DNA of 64,000 bases from Viola odorata (taxonomy: Eukaryota > Streptophyta > Magnoliopsida > Malpighiales > Violaceae). Positions 1-10,745 of this stretch are shown here, piece after piece (positions within the stretch are counted from its first letter, which is position 1; the number at the start of each line of letters is the position of its first letter). The translations under genes and the position numbers were made by a program. Location of the stretch: positions 45,659,151 through 45,723,150 of the forward strand of contig OY829538.1 of assembly GCA_963691705.1 (NCBI GenBank). Direction: 5' to 3'. Below the pieces are notes generated by a model. It was not told where the DNA came from and ran no database searches. It worked only from the letters and a program-made list of their open reading frames with translations.

Positions 1-2607
1 GAAGACCACTTAATAGACCTGGAAGAAGTGTTTAACGTAATGAAGAAATACAGGATGAAGCTGAACCCTCGCAAGTGCATGTTCGCATTTCAAACGGGTA
101 AGTTCTTGGGTTACGTGGTCAGCCAGAAGGGTATCCAGCCCAATCCATCGAAAATCAAAGCCATCACGATATGATATCTCTTCGAACCGTCAAAGAGGTG
201 CAAATGCTTACAGGACGCGTTATCGCTTTAGGGCGGTTTATTTTCAAACAGGGGGAGAGATGTCTATCTTTCTTCAAAGTTATACAAAAAAAGGCTCCCT
301 TTGGATGGACCAAAGAGTGTGAAGAGGCGTTTATCAGCCTAAAAGCCTACCTTTCATCTGATCTGGTACTAACTAAACCAGAGTTGGGTGGCACTCTGTG
401 CTTGTATCTGGGTGTTGCCGATGAAGCGGTTAGTGTCATCCTTGTGCGAGACGACAACCATGTCCACCGCCAGGTATTCTTTGTTAGCCATGTCCTGAAG
501 GACGCCGAGCTACGGTATGCCCGTATTGAAAAAGTAGCATTTGGGTTGGTACAGGCCACGCGAAAAATGACCAGATATTTTGAGGCTTACCCCGTCATCG
601 TACTTACCGATCAACCTTTGAAAAGGATTTTCAGAAAGCCCGAGTTTTCAGGAAGGATGCTGATTTGGGCCATTGAGCTCGAAGAATTTGGGCTACAGTA
701 TAAAACCCGACCATCCATAAAAGCTCAAGTCTTAGCGGACTTTATCGCTGAGTGTACTTTTACACAGGATCCGTTGACGGACTTAACCGAGGAAGAAAGA
801 GATGACGTGGATCTCCCATTCCCTGAAACTTACACCGACTTGTGGGTTGTCTATGTGGACGGGGCGAAGAATCAAGAACTAGCCAGAGCAGGAATCTTAA
901 TAACGGGACGACAAGACATACAGATGCGATATACCATCAAAATTCTACAACCATTATCCAATAATGCGGCAAAATACAAGGCGCTACTAGCCGGACTCAG
1001 GATAGGGAAGAATCTGTCCACGAAAGTCATACATGATGTTGGAGAAATGGGAGACTTGCGGCTATTGATACATGGAGACTCCAAGCTAGTGATTGATCAA
1101 GTCTTGGGTAACTCTCAAGCTAAAGAGCCCATCATGATTCAATACCTCGCTAAAGTAAAACACGAGTTGACAGAAATAAGAAAAAGAGGTATACAGGTCA
1201 GTATCGAGCATGTTCCTCGAGAAGATAACATTGAGGCAGATAATCTCGCCAAAATCGCAGCAAGCCCGGAAACACCTATACTCGGCGACGTGTATTATTA
1301 GGAAATCTCTGTGATGGAAACCTTCCATCATGGAGGAACAATCATCTCTATGTATTGAAGAAATCAAAGATGATTGGAGGATCCATGTAATAAATTTTTG
1401 AAGTACGGTGAATTGCCCACAGATAACGCGGAAAAGAAAAAAGTATTGAAACAGGCAGCACGATGTACATACTATGACGGAGAATTGATCCGGAGATGTT
1501 TCTCTCATCTTGCCGCCAGGTGTATAACGGAGCAAGAAGGCCTCCACACCCTGCGTGAGATTCACAAAGGAATATGTGGTATGCATGTGGCTGGCAGTAC
1601 CTTGGCCGCACAAGTTTTTTGGGCAGGATTTTATTGGCCTACCATTCGCAGGGACTGCGAGAACTTTGTCCGTACCTATCAGAAATGTCAAGAGTTTGCT
1701 AAGATCCCCTGGAGATCTGCCACGGAGATCTCGGGAATCATTGTGCCTTGCCCCTTTGCCAAATGGGGAATTGATATTCTAGGCCCGTTTCCAAAAGCAA
1801 GATCCCAATTTAAGTTTGTGGTCATGGCAGTGGACTACTTCACAAAATGGGCAGAAGCAGAAGCAGTGGCCGTCATCACAACGGAAAAGATATGGCATTT
1901 TTTCAAACATCAAGTTATCATGCGATTTGGTATACCACGAGTGCTAGTCAGCGATAATGGGTCACAATTTACCAGTCAATTTTTTAGAGACTAGTGTATG
2001 GAGTTCCAAATCGAGCAAAGATTTTCTTCTGTAGCCCACCCGCAGACTAACGGGCTCGCAGAGGTAACTAATCGAAGGATCATTAGTGGTATCAAGAAAA
2101 ATTTAGAAGGTGCCAAAAAGAAGTGGGCAGATGAGCTACCGTATGTGATGTGGGCATACCGGATGACCGTCAAAACCAGTACCAGAGAAACCCCCTTCGC
2201 ATTGGCTTTTGGCACTGAGGCAGTCACACCGGTAGAAATTGAGACCTTAAGCTTACGAGTGGCATATTTTAGAGAAGAGATAAATGAAGAAAGGTTACGG
2301 GCAAATCTCGACGCGTTACCAAAACTGCACGAAGCAACCTTTTTGAAAATGCTGCATTATAAGAGAAAGATGGCACAATATCACAATAGACGCGTTAAGG
2401 AACGCTTGCTCAAAGCAGGAGACTTGGTACTTAGGGACACGAGTAGCCGGACAACACATGTGGAAACTCAGCCCTAACTGGGACGATCCATATCGCGTAA
2501 CCCGCGTTATTGGAAAGGGAGCATATCACATGGAAACACTTGATGGTACCCCCTTACCCAATTCTTGGAACATAGCCCGTTTAAAATTATACCATGCTAG
2601 AATCTGA
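1..2607 (+). pseudogene. Tat-lineage Ty3/gypsy pol remnant (RT end, RNase H, integrase)
   Basis: This is the 3' half of a retrotransposon polyprotein, cut by the window edge. Frame 1 (1-174) carries the RT thumb region (motifs KLNPRKC, FLGYVV), then the frame changes near 170. Positions 171-1301 hold the RT/RNase H connection (ADFIAECT, typical of Tat elements) and a second, archaeal-type RNase H. Integrase follows from 1374 (zinc region, WGIDILG, SDNGSQF), is interrupted by an in-frame TAG at 1992-1994 and continues to 2477. The C-terminal end continues in another frame to 2607. Key residues are lost: the RNase H motif normally reading AEYEA is AKYKA, so the catalytic Glu is gone, and one zinc-site Cys of integrase is Tyr (VRTYQKC). 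The element is clearly dead. Assignment to Tat rests on the dual RNase H arrangement. Confidence 0.85.
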
Positions 2608-4289
2608 AATGCTTCTGTAAGTTTTGGTTAACGCTAATAACATATGTTAACGATCAAATTGAGATATTTCGTGTGTTTTATGGTTAATAACGCGCAGATA
2701 ATGAAGGGTGCCAGGAGTAAAAATCCTATCCTTGCGACAACCGATCCTGATCAGACGTCTCACTAAGACGAGGCACGCCCTGGCACACTTGAAGATTCAA
2801 CGTCGGGAGTGAAAATCCTATCCTTGTGACAATCGTGCTAATACAGACGGCTCACTAAGACGAGGCACGCCCCGGCACCGCCGGAAGTGAAAATCCTATC
2901 CTTGTGACAACCGTGCTAACATAGACGGCTCATTAAGACGAGGCACGCTTCGGGGAAATAAAGACTCAATGCCTAGAAGTGAAAATCCTATCCTTGTGAC
3001 AACCGATCCTGATCAGACGACTCATTAAGACGAGGTACGTTCTAGGCCGACCGTTGAAACGTGAAGCAAAAGAAAAATCCCAGCAAGTAACCGGACGACA
3101 AATACCCGGCGAAGCTACTGGATGAGTAATGCCTCGGCGAGGCTGGATGAAAAGATAATATAAGTAATGCCCCGATGAGGCCGGATCCAACGAGGCTGGA
3201 TGAAAAAGTAATACCAGCAATATCCCGATACACTCGGGTGAATGCCTACTGATGTAATTAATACTTATTATTACATGCCATTTTACTAACATGGTAAAAC
3301 AATAGCTGAGGATTTGCAGGAAAATCGTGGAAATATTGAAATAACAGCGAGGCTGAATGAAAAGCAATGCCAACAATGCCCCGGCGAGGTCGGATCCAGT
3401 GGAATGGGATGAGAAAGCGACACCACCGATATCTCGGCACAGTCGGGAAAAATCGTGGAAATATTGAAATAATAGGGGGACTAACCCCCACTAAGACAAC
3501 AAAATCATATAGATGCCCTGCCATCCTGATCAATCACATTCAAGAAATGTTATCAGAGAAGGAGACATCTATATTTATCAATATGGCATCCTCCATTAGT
3601 GATGAAAGTATCTACAATAGCACAACGTTGTCATGAAAACTCTCGTTCCTGAAATCATCCTATAAATTAAACTATCTCATCCAAGGAATAACGGTAATAT
3701 CCAAAACAGCAATGCCTTTAGAAGGATATCCTTGACTATATCTTCTCTTGCGGATAAGGATCATATGCTACTTACTATGGGTAATATCTATCATGATATC
3801 TTGTTACCATGAGTTTGTGTTCTTGAAGCTATCTGGTGAGCAACGTTATCTCACGAAGACATTCTACCTTTGGCACGGAAACGCACATGCCCAGTCATGT
3901 TGCAATATCTTGGAAAGTATCTATCATAATACTCTGTTATTACACGCCTATGATTCCGAAGATTATATGGTGATTCTATGATTACATGATAAATGGCATT
4001 ATCTCCACCAGAATTCTATCCCCAATGCTATTATTGCGTTATAACAACCCTGCAGATAATACTCTGATTAATGTCCGGCATCATCACCTCAGTATCGGCA
4101 TTACTATCTTACCATGGCAGTTCATAGAGTGAGAAACGGCGTAAAGAAGACCAACAGGAAAAGGAGATAGTAAACAAAATATATAATTGTTCAAAAACCC
4201 CAAGGGTTGCAAAAGATAAAAGCCCCCAAAAAGAGAAACAAAAATTGGGCGTCGTCACCTCCCTCCACAAAGGGAATCTCCCTCAAAGC
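2608..4289 (+). other. 3' untranslated region of the decayed Tat element
   Basis: No convincing gene lies between the integrase remnant and the hAT-like insertion. The first part (2716-3047) is a tandem array listed separately. Positions 3048-3480 are irregular repeats built on 'GGCGAGGCTGGATGA'-like words, with a copy of AAAATCGTGGAAATATTGAA at about 3330 and again at about 3451. A purine-rich run (AATAGGGGGA) ends near 3480. Positions 3480-4190 are AT-rich and show nothing I can name. Long repeat-rich stretches after integrase are usual in Tat elements. Confidence 0.5.
2716..3047 (+). repeat. Tandem array, four units of about 70-92 bp
   Basis: Four head-to-tail units each begin with a close variant of GTGAAAATCCTATCCTTGTG and end with a variant of ACTAAGACGAGGCACG; starts are near 2716, 2808, 2886 and 2978. 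Unit length varies because the tail after the GGCACGCC word differs. It lies just downstream of the integrase remnant, the usual place for such arrays in Tat elements. Confidence 0.8.
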
Positions 4290-5633
4290 CAGTGTTATCA
4301 GAACCGGACCAGATAGCGAACCGTTTTCGAAAATTTGGTGGTTCAACCGGGTTGAACCGGGTTCGACCGGATTGTAGTTGCTGGTCCGTCCGGAATCGTT
4401 CACACATTAAACCGGTAAATCTTAGACTATTAAACCGGATTAAACCGGATTAAACCGGCTGGTTTTTTGTACTATAACATTTTATATAATATATTTCGGC
4501 CCATTAGTTAATGAAACTCAGCCCATTCTTATTTTTTTATTGGGCCACAACCCATCCCATTTTTTTTTTCTCTTGGTCCGCAACCCAACCTTCTCTTCTT
4601 TCCTCCTTGGGTCGGAGCCCACTCTCTCCTTTTCTTTTATTTCTTTCTTTTCTCCTCCCTTTTCTTTCTTTTCCTTTTTTATTCCTTCCCTTTCTACTTT
4701 TCCAACGAGACAAACAAACTTCTCTGCTCTCCTTTTTTCCTTTCCTTTTCCTTTCCTTTCTTTTTCTTTTTCTTTCTTTTCTCACCCAAACGATATCAAA
4801 GTTAGCACTCTCTTCTCTCCTTTCTTTCTTTTCTATTTGGATTGGTTTGGCAGTGAGGGTGGATTTGTAGCGGTGACTTGTGGTGGCTGGGTTGTGGTAA
4901 TTAGGGAGCGGCTGACGAGGGGTGAGAGTAGATGGGATCGGGTTTGGTGGAGGCTATGGATTTGTGGTGGTGGCTGTGGATTGTGGTGGTGGTTGTGGGT
5001 TTGGTGGAGGCTGTGGATTGTGGTGGTGGCTGCGTGGCTATGGTGATTGGTGTGGATGGGAGGATGAAAATGGGTGGTTTGGTGGTGGTAGTGGGTTGTT
5101 TTGGCCGTGGGAGATGGTGGCCGATTTGTTTGGTTGGATTTGGATTGGAAACGGTGTCGTTTTCCTGGGTTTGGATTGGAAACAACGTTGTTTTCCTTAG
5201 TCATCGAACCGGCAGGGGGAATCAGACCGGAAATGTAAAAAAGTCTGGTTGAACCGGCCGGACCGGCTGGTCCGGTCCGGTTCTGATAACAAGGCTCAAA
5301 GCGTCAGCAATAAAGGTCAGTTTAGAGGAGGAAGCCCTCATACCCTTCAAGCAACACCCCAATAAGTCCTTCCTGTGCTGCAGCATATTGATGGCCACGT
5401 GGATGGAAGAGACAGTAGCGGCTATCTTCGACACGCTCTCCAGGGGGTTAAAATCCTCCATAGAGGCCGCACCTTGTTGGGACAATAGAGGACTTAGCAT
5501 CCCCTAAAGTTCCAGAACATCTTCAGAAGTCTTGGTGAGTCACCATAGACTCTAGAAAGCCAATGTCAGCCTGGGTGAGATTCTTCATAGTATGGGCCTT
5601 TGAGATCAAATTTTTTTTGGTCACTTCGTCCAT
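4191..5633 (-). pseudogene. Antisense extra ORF of the Tat element, split by the hAT-like insertion
   Basis: On the minus strand an ATG at 5633-5631 follows a TATA box by about 60 bp and opens 36 codons (beginning MDEVTKKNLISKAH) that end at a TGA (5525-5523). A related frame reopens at 5500 (MLSPLLSQQGAASMEDF) and runs into the hAT-like element. If that element and one target duplication are ignored, the same frame continues on the far side from 4281 to a stop at 4191. So this was a coding region of at least about 120 codons before the insertion, a frameshift and a TAG broke it. I do not recognise the protein. Its antisense position between integrase and the LTR-like end matches the extra antisense ORFs known in some Tat elements. 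Confidence 0.5.
4290..5294. mobile_element. Non-autonomous hAT-like DNA transposon, 1005 bp
   Basis: The ends carry an 18-bp perfect terminal inverted repeat, TGTTATCAGAACCGGACC (4293-4310, and its reverse complement at 5274-5291), preceded by CAG on the left and by CCT on the right read inward. The element is bounded by an exact 8-bp direct duplication, CTCAAAGC (4282-4289 and 5295-5302), the size typical of hAT elements. The subterminal zone is packed with AACCGG words, for example repeated TTAAACCGGA at 4411-4462, as expected for transposase-binding repeats. The interior is a polypyrimidine stretch (4530-4840) and a GGTGGT-rich stretch (4870-5120) with no credible transposase, so it would need a transposase supplied in trans. 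Confidence 0.85.
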
Positions 5634-5693
5634 AGTAGAAATACTGAGAGAGATGCAGAAAAGATGTGAAGAATTAGTGCCGAGAGAGATTCA

Positions 5694-5700
5694 ATTTATA
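5694..5700 (-). promoter_or_regulatory. TATA box of the antisense ORF
   Basis: The minus strand reads CCTATAAATTGAATC here, 61 bp upstream of the ATG at 5633, a normal TATA-to-start distance for a plant promoter with a leader of about 30 nt. No other upstream element is evident. Confidence 0.45.
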
Positions 5701-5775
5701 GGCATAAAGGAATGCCGATTTGAAAAGACGGGTCTCTCGAAAATCAAACCGCACCGTCACCTCGAAGACCGTTGA

Positions 5776-6258
5776 GTGGACAAGGCCGAAAATGTACCGG
5801 TAGCCCTTGGTAAACACTCGGGCTCGTTTTCGGTTGGGCTTATGATAACTATAGAAGTGATTCCAGGGGCATTTTCGTCCTTATACTTGATAACAAGGCC
5901 GGAGTATTGTAGTTGTCGTCTGGGGTGAACCATTGCAGTTATCGCCCCTCTCCCTACACAAAATCCTGGGATGGTCGACGTTAGCGGGGGGGTCTCACCC
6001 GATATCTAGCCACACAAACGGCGTTATCCCATCCCAGACGATACAAGACGTCTTTTGAGGGACTTGGGTGTTATCATCCCAATATAACACCCACCCCCTA
6101 TAGGTGACACCCACTTCTTGCCTATAATTACCCCAACACTCAAGATAAAGAGGTAAGCCTAAGATAGCTAGTCGAAACCCTACCATTTTGCACTACCATA
6201 CTGACTTAAGCATCGGAGTTTCTACGTCGGAGACCCCCTCCGGCACTTTGCAGGAACA
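5776..6258 (+). repeat. Probable LTR (3' end) of the Tat element
   Basis: The stretch ends with CTGACTTAAGCATCGG and a C-rich segment leading to CTTTGCAGGAACA, wording I associate with the right end of LTRs in Tat/Retand-type elements. It contains the GGGTGTTAT words typical of such LTRs. The left edge is not resolved and no target duplication was found. The minus-strand open frame at 5995-6186 is treated as chance. Confidence 0.35.
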
Positions 6259-6271
6259 TCGGACGGCGGGA

Positions 6272-7261
6272 TCAACAACCTAGGAGGCCATTTTCCTCGC
6301 TTACCCTTCTCCAGAAGACTCTGATCATATCACTACCAAGGGACTGAAAATTGCGTTGCAACGCATGGCAATGAAGGGCCTTCTCATGGCAGCCTGAAGT
6401 GATCTCACTAGCCACACTTGTACTCCTTTTGTTCCCAATCTCCTCATCACCAACACGCGAAGGGACAACAAGCAACTCCTTCGTAATTGGGGCCAAACTC
6501 TCCTCATGCTTCGCCTCAACCGGTGCACCTTGACCAAGTAGCTTGATCTCTTGCGCTATCTTCTCACAAGTTTCCCAGAGCCTCGCGCTCTCTTCCATGT
6601 GGGCTTTAAATAAAGCCTTAACCGAGTCCAAGGGGGAAGTACCATGAGCGTAGTGTGGTTCGCTCTCCTAGGAAGGGACACAGCCATATGATTTTGGAGT
6701 GGGCCAACAAACATGATATGAGGGCCACTCATTTTCATAAGGTGGGGCGCGATGAGGAGGCACACTAGAGGCCGGTGGAACATTGGGACATTGAGGGGGA
6801 CCCCGGGCCGAGACATAGGTAGAGGCGCCACGACTTTGGTAGAAAGAGAAGCTTCGGTTGTGGCATGGGGAAGATGGAGCCTTGGTGTAGAAGTCATGGC
6901 CTTGACTCCCATGTCGAGATGACCCATCAATGTAGTCCTCTTGCCCATAATACTCATCTCCACTACCCGCACAAAAGGCATATCTATATGCTGGTCAAGG
7001 GGGCTCATGAAGGCCAAACTCCATCCGAGAAGAGGTTGCGGCACAAGAACGACCGTCTAGGCTGTCAACCACATAAGACCAAGAACCATGCGGCGTCTCA
7101 TACCCATCGATGTAACTCCCATCATAACAAAAACCGTGACCATCACTTACATCCATTGGGTATGCGACACTATCATAACAAGAACCCTCCTTCCTATAGG
7201 ACCCAACATCCTCATAATAGATAGACATAGCAAAGTACCTACAAAAAGAAAACAAACGCAA
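6272..7261 (-). pseudogene. Gag-like remnant of a minus-strand LTR retrotransposon
   Basis: Minus-strand frames starting at 7261 (with an inner ATG before SIYYEDVGSYRK) are rich in Tyr, Gly, Ser and Asp. They shift frame at about 7000, continue through a Pro/Ser-rich middle with a stop near 6667, and end in a helical segment (ALFKAHMEESARLWETCEK) from about 6631. The sequence lies about 1.2 kb downstream of a primer-binding site and LTR on the same strand, where gag is expected, and its composition resembles the disordered N-terminal part of plant retrotransposon gag proteins. I cannot see a zinc knuckle or a protease, so the family is not assigned. The 3' part is missing, cut off where the Tat LTR-like end begins. 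Confidence 0.4.
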
Positions 7262-8445
7262 GTGCTAATAAAAATGTTAGTCTCTCCCTCACATGTTTCA
7301 CTTGTGTTTGCCCCTCTAATAGGCTCACCATTTTCTCTCACTCCAAACTCAATCGCAAACCAATCACTTAAGCTAGCAAGACTCTACGAATCAACTAGAG
7401 CTCATGGAAAGCAAAGAAAACCAAGGTAAGAAAGAAAGGAGAGGACAACCGAACTGGTGCCCAAGGACAATTGATTTAACTTGAACACTAATTGGACTTA
7501 GAGTAGAGTAATAACGTGTGAAAACAAAGAAGAAGACACCAATACACAAGCTACTCAAGAAGAAACGAGGAACGAAATTGAAAACTGAAAGTATGAAAAT
7601 AAAAATAATGAAAGAGAGAGGCCGAAACTTAAGAAATGCACACCTTAAATGAACTACTTACACTTAATTATGCATACATACACAAGGAGACTATTGTTTT
7701 TGACTCACTCTTCTTCTTCTTTTTAAAGGGAAAAGATGTCCTTTTCTTTTCATTTTGATCCCTTTTGTTTTTTTTTTGAATGAGTGCAAGAGTACTCAAG
7801 AACACTTGTGTAGATGTATCACAAGTATTTTTAAGTACTAAGTGTATGACAAGTAGTTTAGAAAAATTTCACTAAATGCAAAAAATTACTGAGGTGGCAC
7901 AAGTGATGAGGTGGCAAAAATAAGTGAGGTGGCACAAGTGATGAGGTGGCAAAAATAAGTGAGGTGGCAAGTGAAGTGGCAATGATGTGTCAAGTGAGGT
8001 GGCAAGAGTGTGTGCATAAAATATATATAAGAATATTCTATGCATATTCTATTAGAAATACAAGGTGTAGAAGTGAGGGTGATGTGGCCTAATATGCACC
8101 TAGTATAGTGAATGACAACTACACAAGCAAACAAAAAGGGACCACATGCTCCACATGACACACATGACACTTGTTCTTGCACATGGATGAACACATAAGC
8201 ATAACCAAGCACACCAATTCGGTTTTAGGGAGGAAGATGAAGATTAAATGCTTAAAGATGAACAAAAACACAAAAAAATTCAGATTTTATTTTCAAGGAA
8301 GATCAAAGCACTAAAGGACGGAATTTTTGACCCAAATCCGAAACTTGCCCAAAGGCTACCAAAATGGAAATGAAAGTGTGGGGGAAGATTTTAACCGTAG
8401 GAATAATGAGGAAAACAAGGAAAACCAACCTAGAGGATGACTGGT
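7262..8445 (-). other. Leader (5' untranslated region) of the minus-strand LTR element
   Basis: Between the primer-binding site at 8446 and the gag-like remnant there is no credible gene on either strand. The stretch is A-rich on the plus strand and contains the short tandem array at 7890-8005. The minus-strand open frame at 7886-8212 runs through that array and looks spurious. Confidence 0.4.
7890..8005. repeat. Short tandem array around GAGGTGGCA
   Basis: GAGGTGGCA occurs seven times in about 115 bp. A longer unit of about 35 bp (GTGATGAGGTGGCAAAAATA plus GTGAGGTGGCACAA) is repeated twice in full and then degenerates. Confidence 0.75.
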
Positions 8446-8457
8446 GCTCTGCTACCA
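8446..8457 (-). other. Primer-binding site, initiator tRNA-Met type
   Basis: Read on the minus strand, the LTR ends in TTATCA at 8460, two bases follow, and then TGGTAGCAGAGC. The usual plant retrotransposon primer site complementary to initiator tRNA-Met is TGGTATCAGAGC, so there is one mismatch. This fixes the orientation of the element as minus and its 5' LTR as the segment at 8460-8854. Confidence 0.65.
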
Positions 8458-8459
8458 CA

Positions 8460-9278
8460 TGATAAGGCATAAGCGCCTCAAAGAAGATGAAGACCGCAAG
8501 TTGAAAGCTACCGGAGCTAGTCTTCGCGCACAGATGGTTCCCAAAGCGTAGACGGATGGGTGATGGATAATTTAGAGGGAAAATGGAGTATTTATGCAGC
8601 GGAAATAATGGAGGAAGTTTAGAGGTGGATGAATGGAAATAAAAATGGAACTTGGTAACCGAAAGGAACCCTCCTTACAACAAAGTAAGACAACCTCCTT
8701 ACAACGATTACTAAGGATCTCTCTTCGATTAATTAACCCTTTTAAGCGAAAGCTTGAGCAACCTAATTACAAGAAAAAGATGAAGGATAAATAATAGATT
8801 TCGGCCCTAACGGCCCCGGTTCCAAGAACCCTAAATGCTAACTAAAGGTTTGGTTTTTGATTTTGATATGATTTCCATCATAAGACCAAACCTTTAGTTA
8901 ACATTTAGGGTTCTTGGAACTAGGGCCGTTAGGGCCGAAATCCATTGTTTATCCTTCATCTTTTCTTGTAATTAGGTTGCTCAAGCTTTCACTTGAGAGG
9001 GTTAATTAATCGAAGAGAGATCCTTAGTAATCATTGTAAGGAGGTTGTCTTACTTTTTTGTAAGGAGGGTTCCTTTCGGTTACCAAATTCCATTTTTGTT
9101 TCCATTCATCCACCTATAAACTTCCTCCATTATTTTCGCTGCATCAATACTCCATTTTCCCTCTAAATTATCCATCATCCATCCGTCTACGCTTTGGGAA
9201 CCATCTATGCGTGAGGACTAGATCCGGTAGCTTTCAACTTGCGGTCTTCATCTTCTTTGAGGCGTTTAGGCCTTATCA
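8460..9278. repeat. Head-to-head inverted LTR pair (395-bp arms, 30-bp spacer)
   Basis: The left arm (8460-8854) and right arm (8885-9278) are highly similar reverse complements around a 30-bp centre (8855-8884). Both outer ends read TGATAAGGC...GCCTTATCA, so each arm looks like an LTR ending in CA at its outer edge. The left arm is followed on the minus strand by a primer site and gag-like remnant. The right arm is followed by unrelated DNA, so it is either a solo LTR or an inverted copy. A transcript across it would fold into a hairpin of about 390 bp. Confidence 0.8.
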
Positions 9279-9475
9279 CTCTTGCCCAGGTCTGGGGAAG
9301 AGACAAGTCCAATCTTTTTGTCCTCCACCATCTTCATGCTCTAAATAGGGTTTTTCAGTTCCTTTTCCTCAATTTAGTTATGTAATCTATTTTCTACAAA
9401 AAGGAATAAAAATCACCCATAATTAGCAGTATCATCATCCAAAACAGTAAGAAAGGATGATGAATAATAACAATT

Positions 9476-9778
9476 TTAGCACTCAATCACCTTCACAACT
9501 CTAATAATCGGTGGTGTTGTCATTCCTTTCTTTTTCATTATAATGGACCCTAGCTCATCAATCTCCATTAGTGTTAGACTAGCGATTTCATCAACTAACC
9601 TAAAAACACATTCTGTTGGAGGACTTCAGTGCTTTGACAGATCAAATTTTATAGGATCATAATCAGCCGGGAGCCTTCTCTGATCAATTTCAACTTCCTC
9701 TTCATTCCCATCATCCTCTTGCCTCGCAGGCTGGGCAAAACCCCGAGCCTGTGTGCCCTTGAAGTTCAAGAAATCCAT
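9476..9778 (-). pseudogene. Mitochondrial-type ribosomal protein L7/L12 pseudogene fragment
   Basis: From the ATG at 9778 the minus strand gives about 100 codons without an intron. Recognisable segments are RLPADYDPIKFDLSKH and VFRLVDEIASLTLMEIDELG followed by IIMKKKGMT. These match, from memory, the N-terminal and oligomerisation region of plant organellar (mitochondrial) ribosomal protein L7/L12. The C-terminal domain, which contacts elongation factors on the ribosome, is absent: after VVKVIEC comes a stop at 9476. An in-frame TGA at 9628-9626 stands where the family has Arg in KHRSPPT, consistent with CGA to TGA decay of a methylated CpG. It is a dead fragment, carried in by retroposition or by a transposon. 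It is clear as a homologue, less certain as to source compartment. Confidence 0.7.
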
Positions 9779-10291
9779 AATCAATCTACATTTTGAACTT
9801 TCACTTCTGTAAGACTTGAAACCCCAACAGAAGAGAACAAAGGAGACTCAAAATGAAATTCTTGCAAAAAGTTGAATTTTATTAAAACAAATACACACCC
9901 AACGGATAAAAAAGAAAGAAAGTGACACACTTCACCTTTGGTGAACTTAAATGGTTAATAGTTTGTTGCACATCATCTTTCAATTCCTCCTGCAAAAGTT
10001 CAAATGAAATCAAACTCATTCAATTGCAATAAGGTAGAGCCCTAACAACAAATATCTAAAGGATCGACACATTTAAAAATGACCTCAAAGTATGTTTCAT
10101 CTTAGTAGCATTAAAGTGACAATGAATTAGAATGATAATAGTAATGACTATTTTTTCTCCTCTTTCAACAAAGTTATTGACAGGCTAGGCATTGGACATG
10201 TAGTAACTAGAGTTATCACATCCAATCAGATAATTGAATCGACTTCTTTAACAAAACTGAATTACTTCTTTTTAACTAAGTCCGATGCAAG

Positions 10292-10440
10292 TAGGGATGA
10301 CAATGGGGCGGGTATGGAGGGGGTAAGCATTATCCATACCCGGACCCGCAAATTTGCGGGTAATCCATACCCACACCCGTATCCATATGCAACGGGTAAA
10401 GGAAGAGTAATTGTACCCGCAGATAACCTGTGGATACTTG
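10292..10440. repeat. hAT-type terminus (truncated element)
   Basis: TAGGGATGACAATGGGGCGG at 10292 followed by GGGTA/TACCC-rich subterminal words is a common form of plant hAT element end. No matching right end or 8-bp duplication was found within the next kilobase, so only one terminus is supported. Confidence 0.5.
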
Positions 10441-10745
10441 TGGATTTGGTTGAATTTTAAATTTCAATCAAATTAATATATAAAAAAATTAATCTAATTT
10501 AATAACAACATCACACAATAATACGATACATTAATCCAACATGATAATTCATAATAATCCAAAAAAAAAATTATAAGAAAATATAATTACTAGATTTCAT
10601 ATCCAAATTACAAGTCCACCCGAATTTATAAGCCAATAGCTTCCTTCATAATAAGTCAATCTCGAGCTACAGAGAAAAATCACTACTACCAAAATTATCA
10701 AACTTTAATGACTTGCGGCAAGCATAGAACATTCAAGTGATTTAC

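Noticed and set aside
4932..5252. Trp/Gly/Val-rich open frame inside the hAT-like element
   Set aside because: Produced by GGTGGT repeats; overlapping frames on both strands are equally open, and no transposase motif is present.
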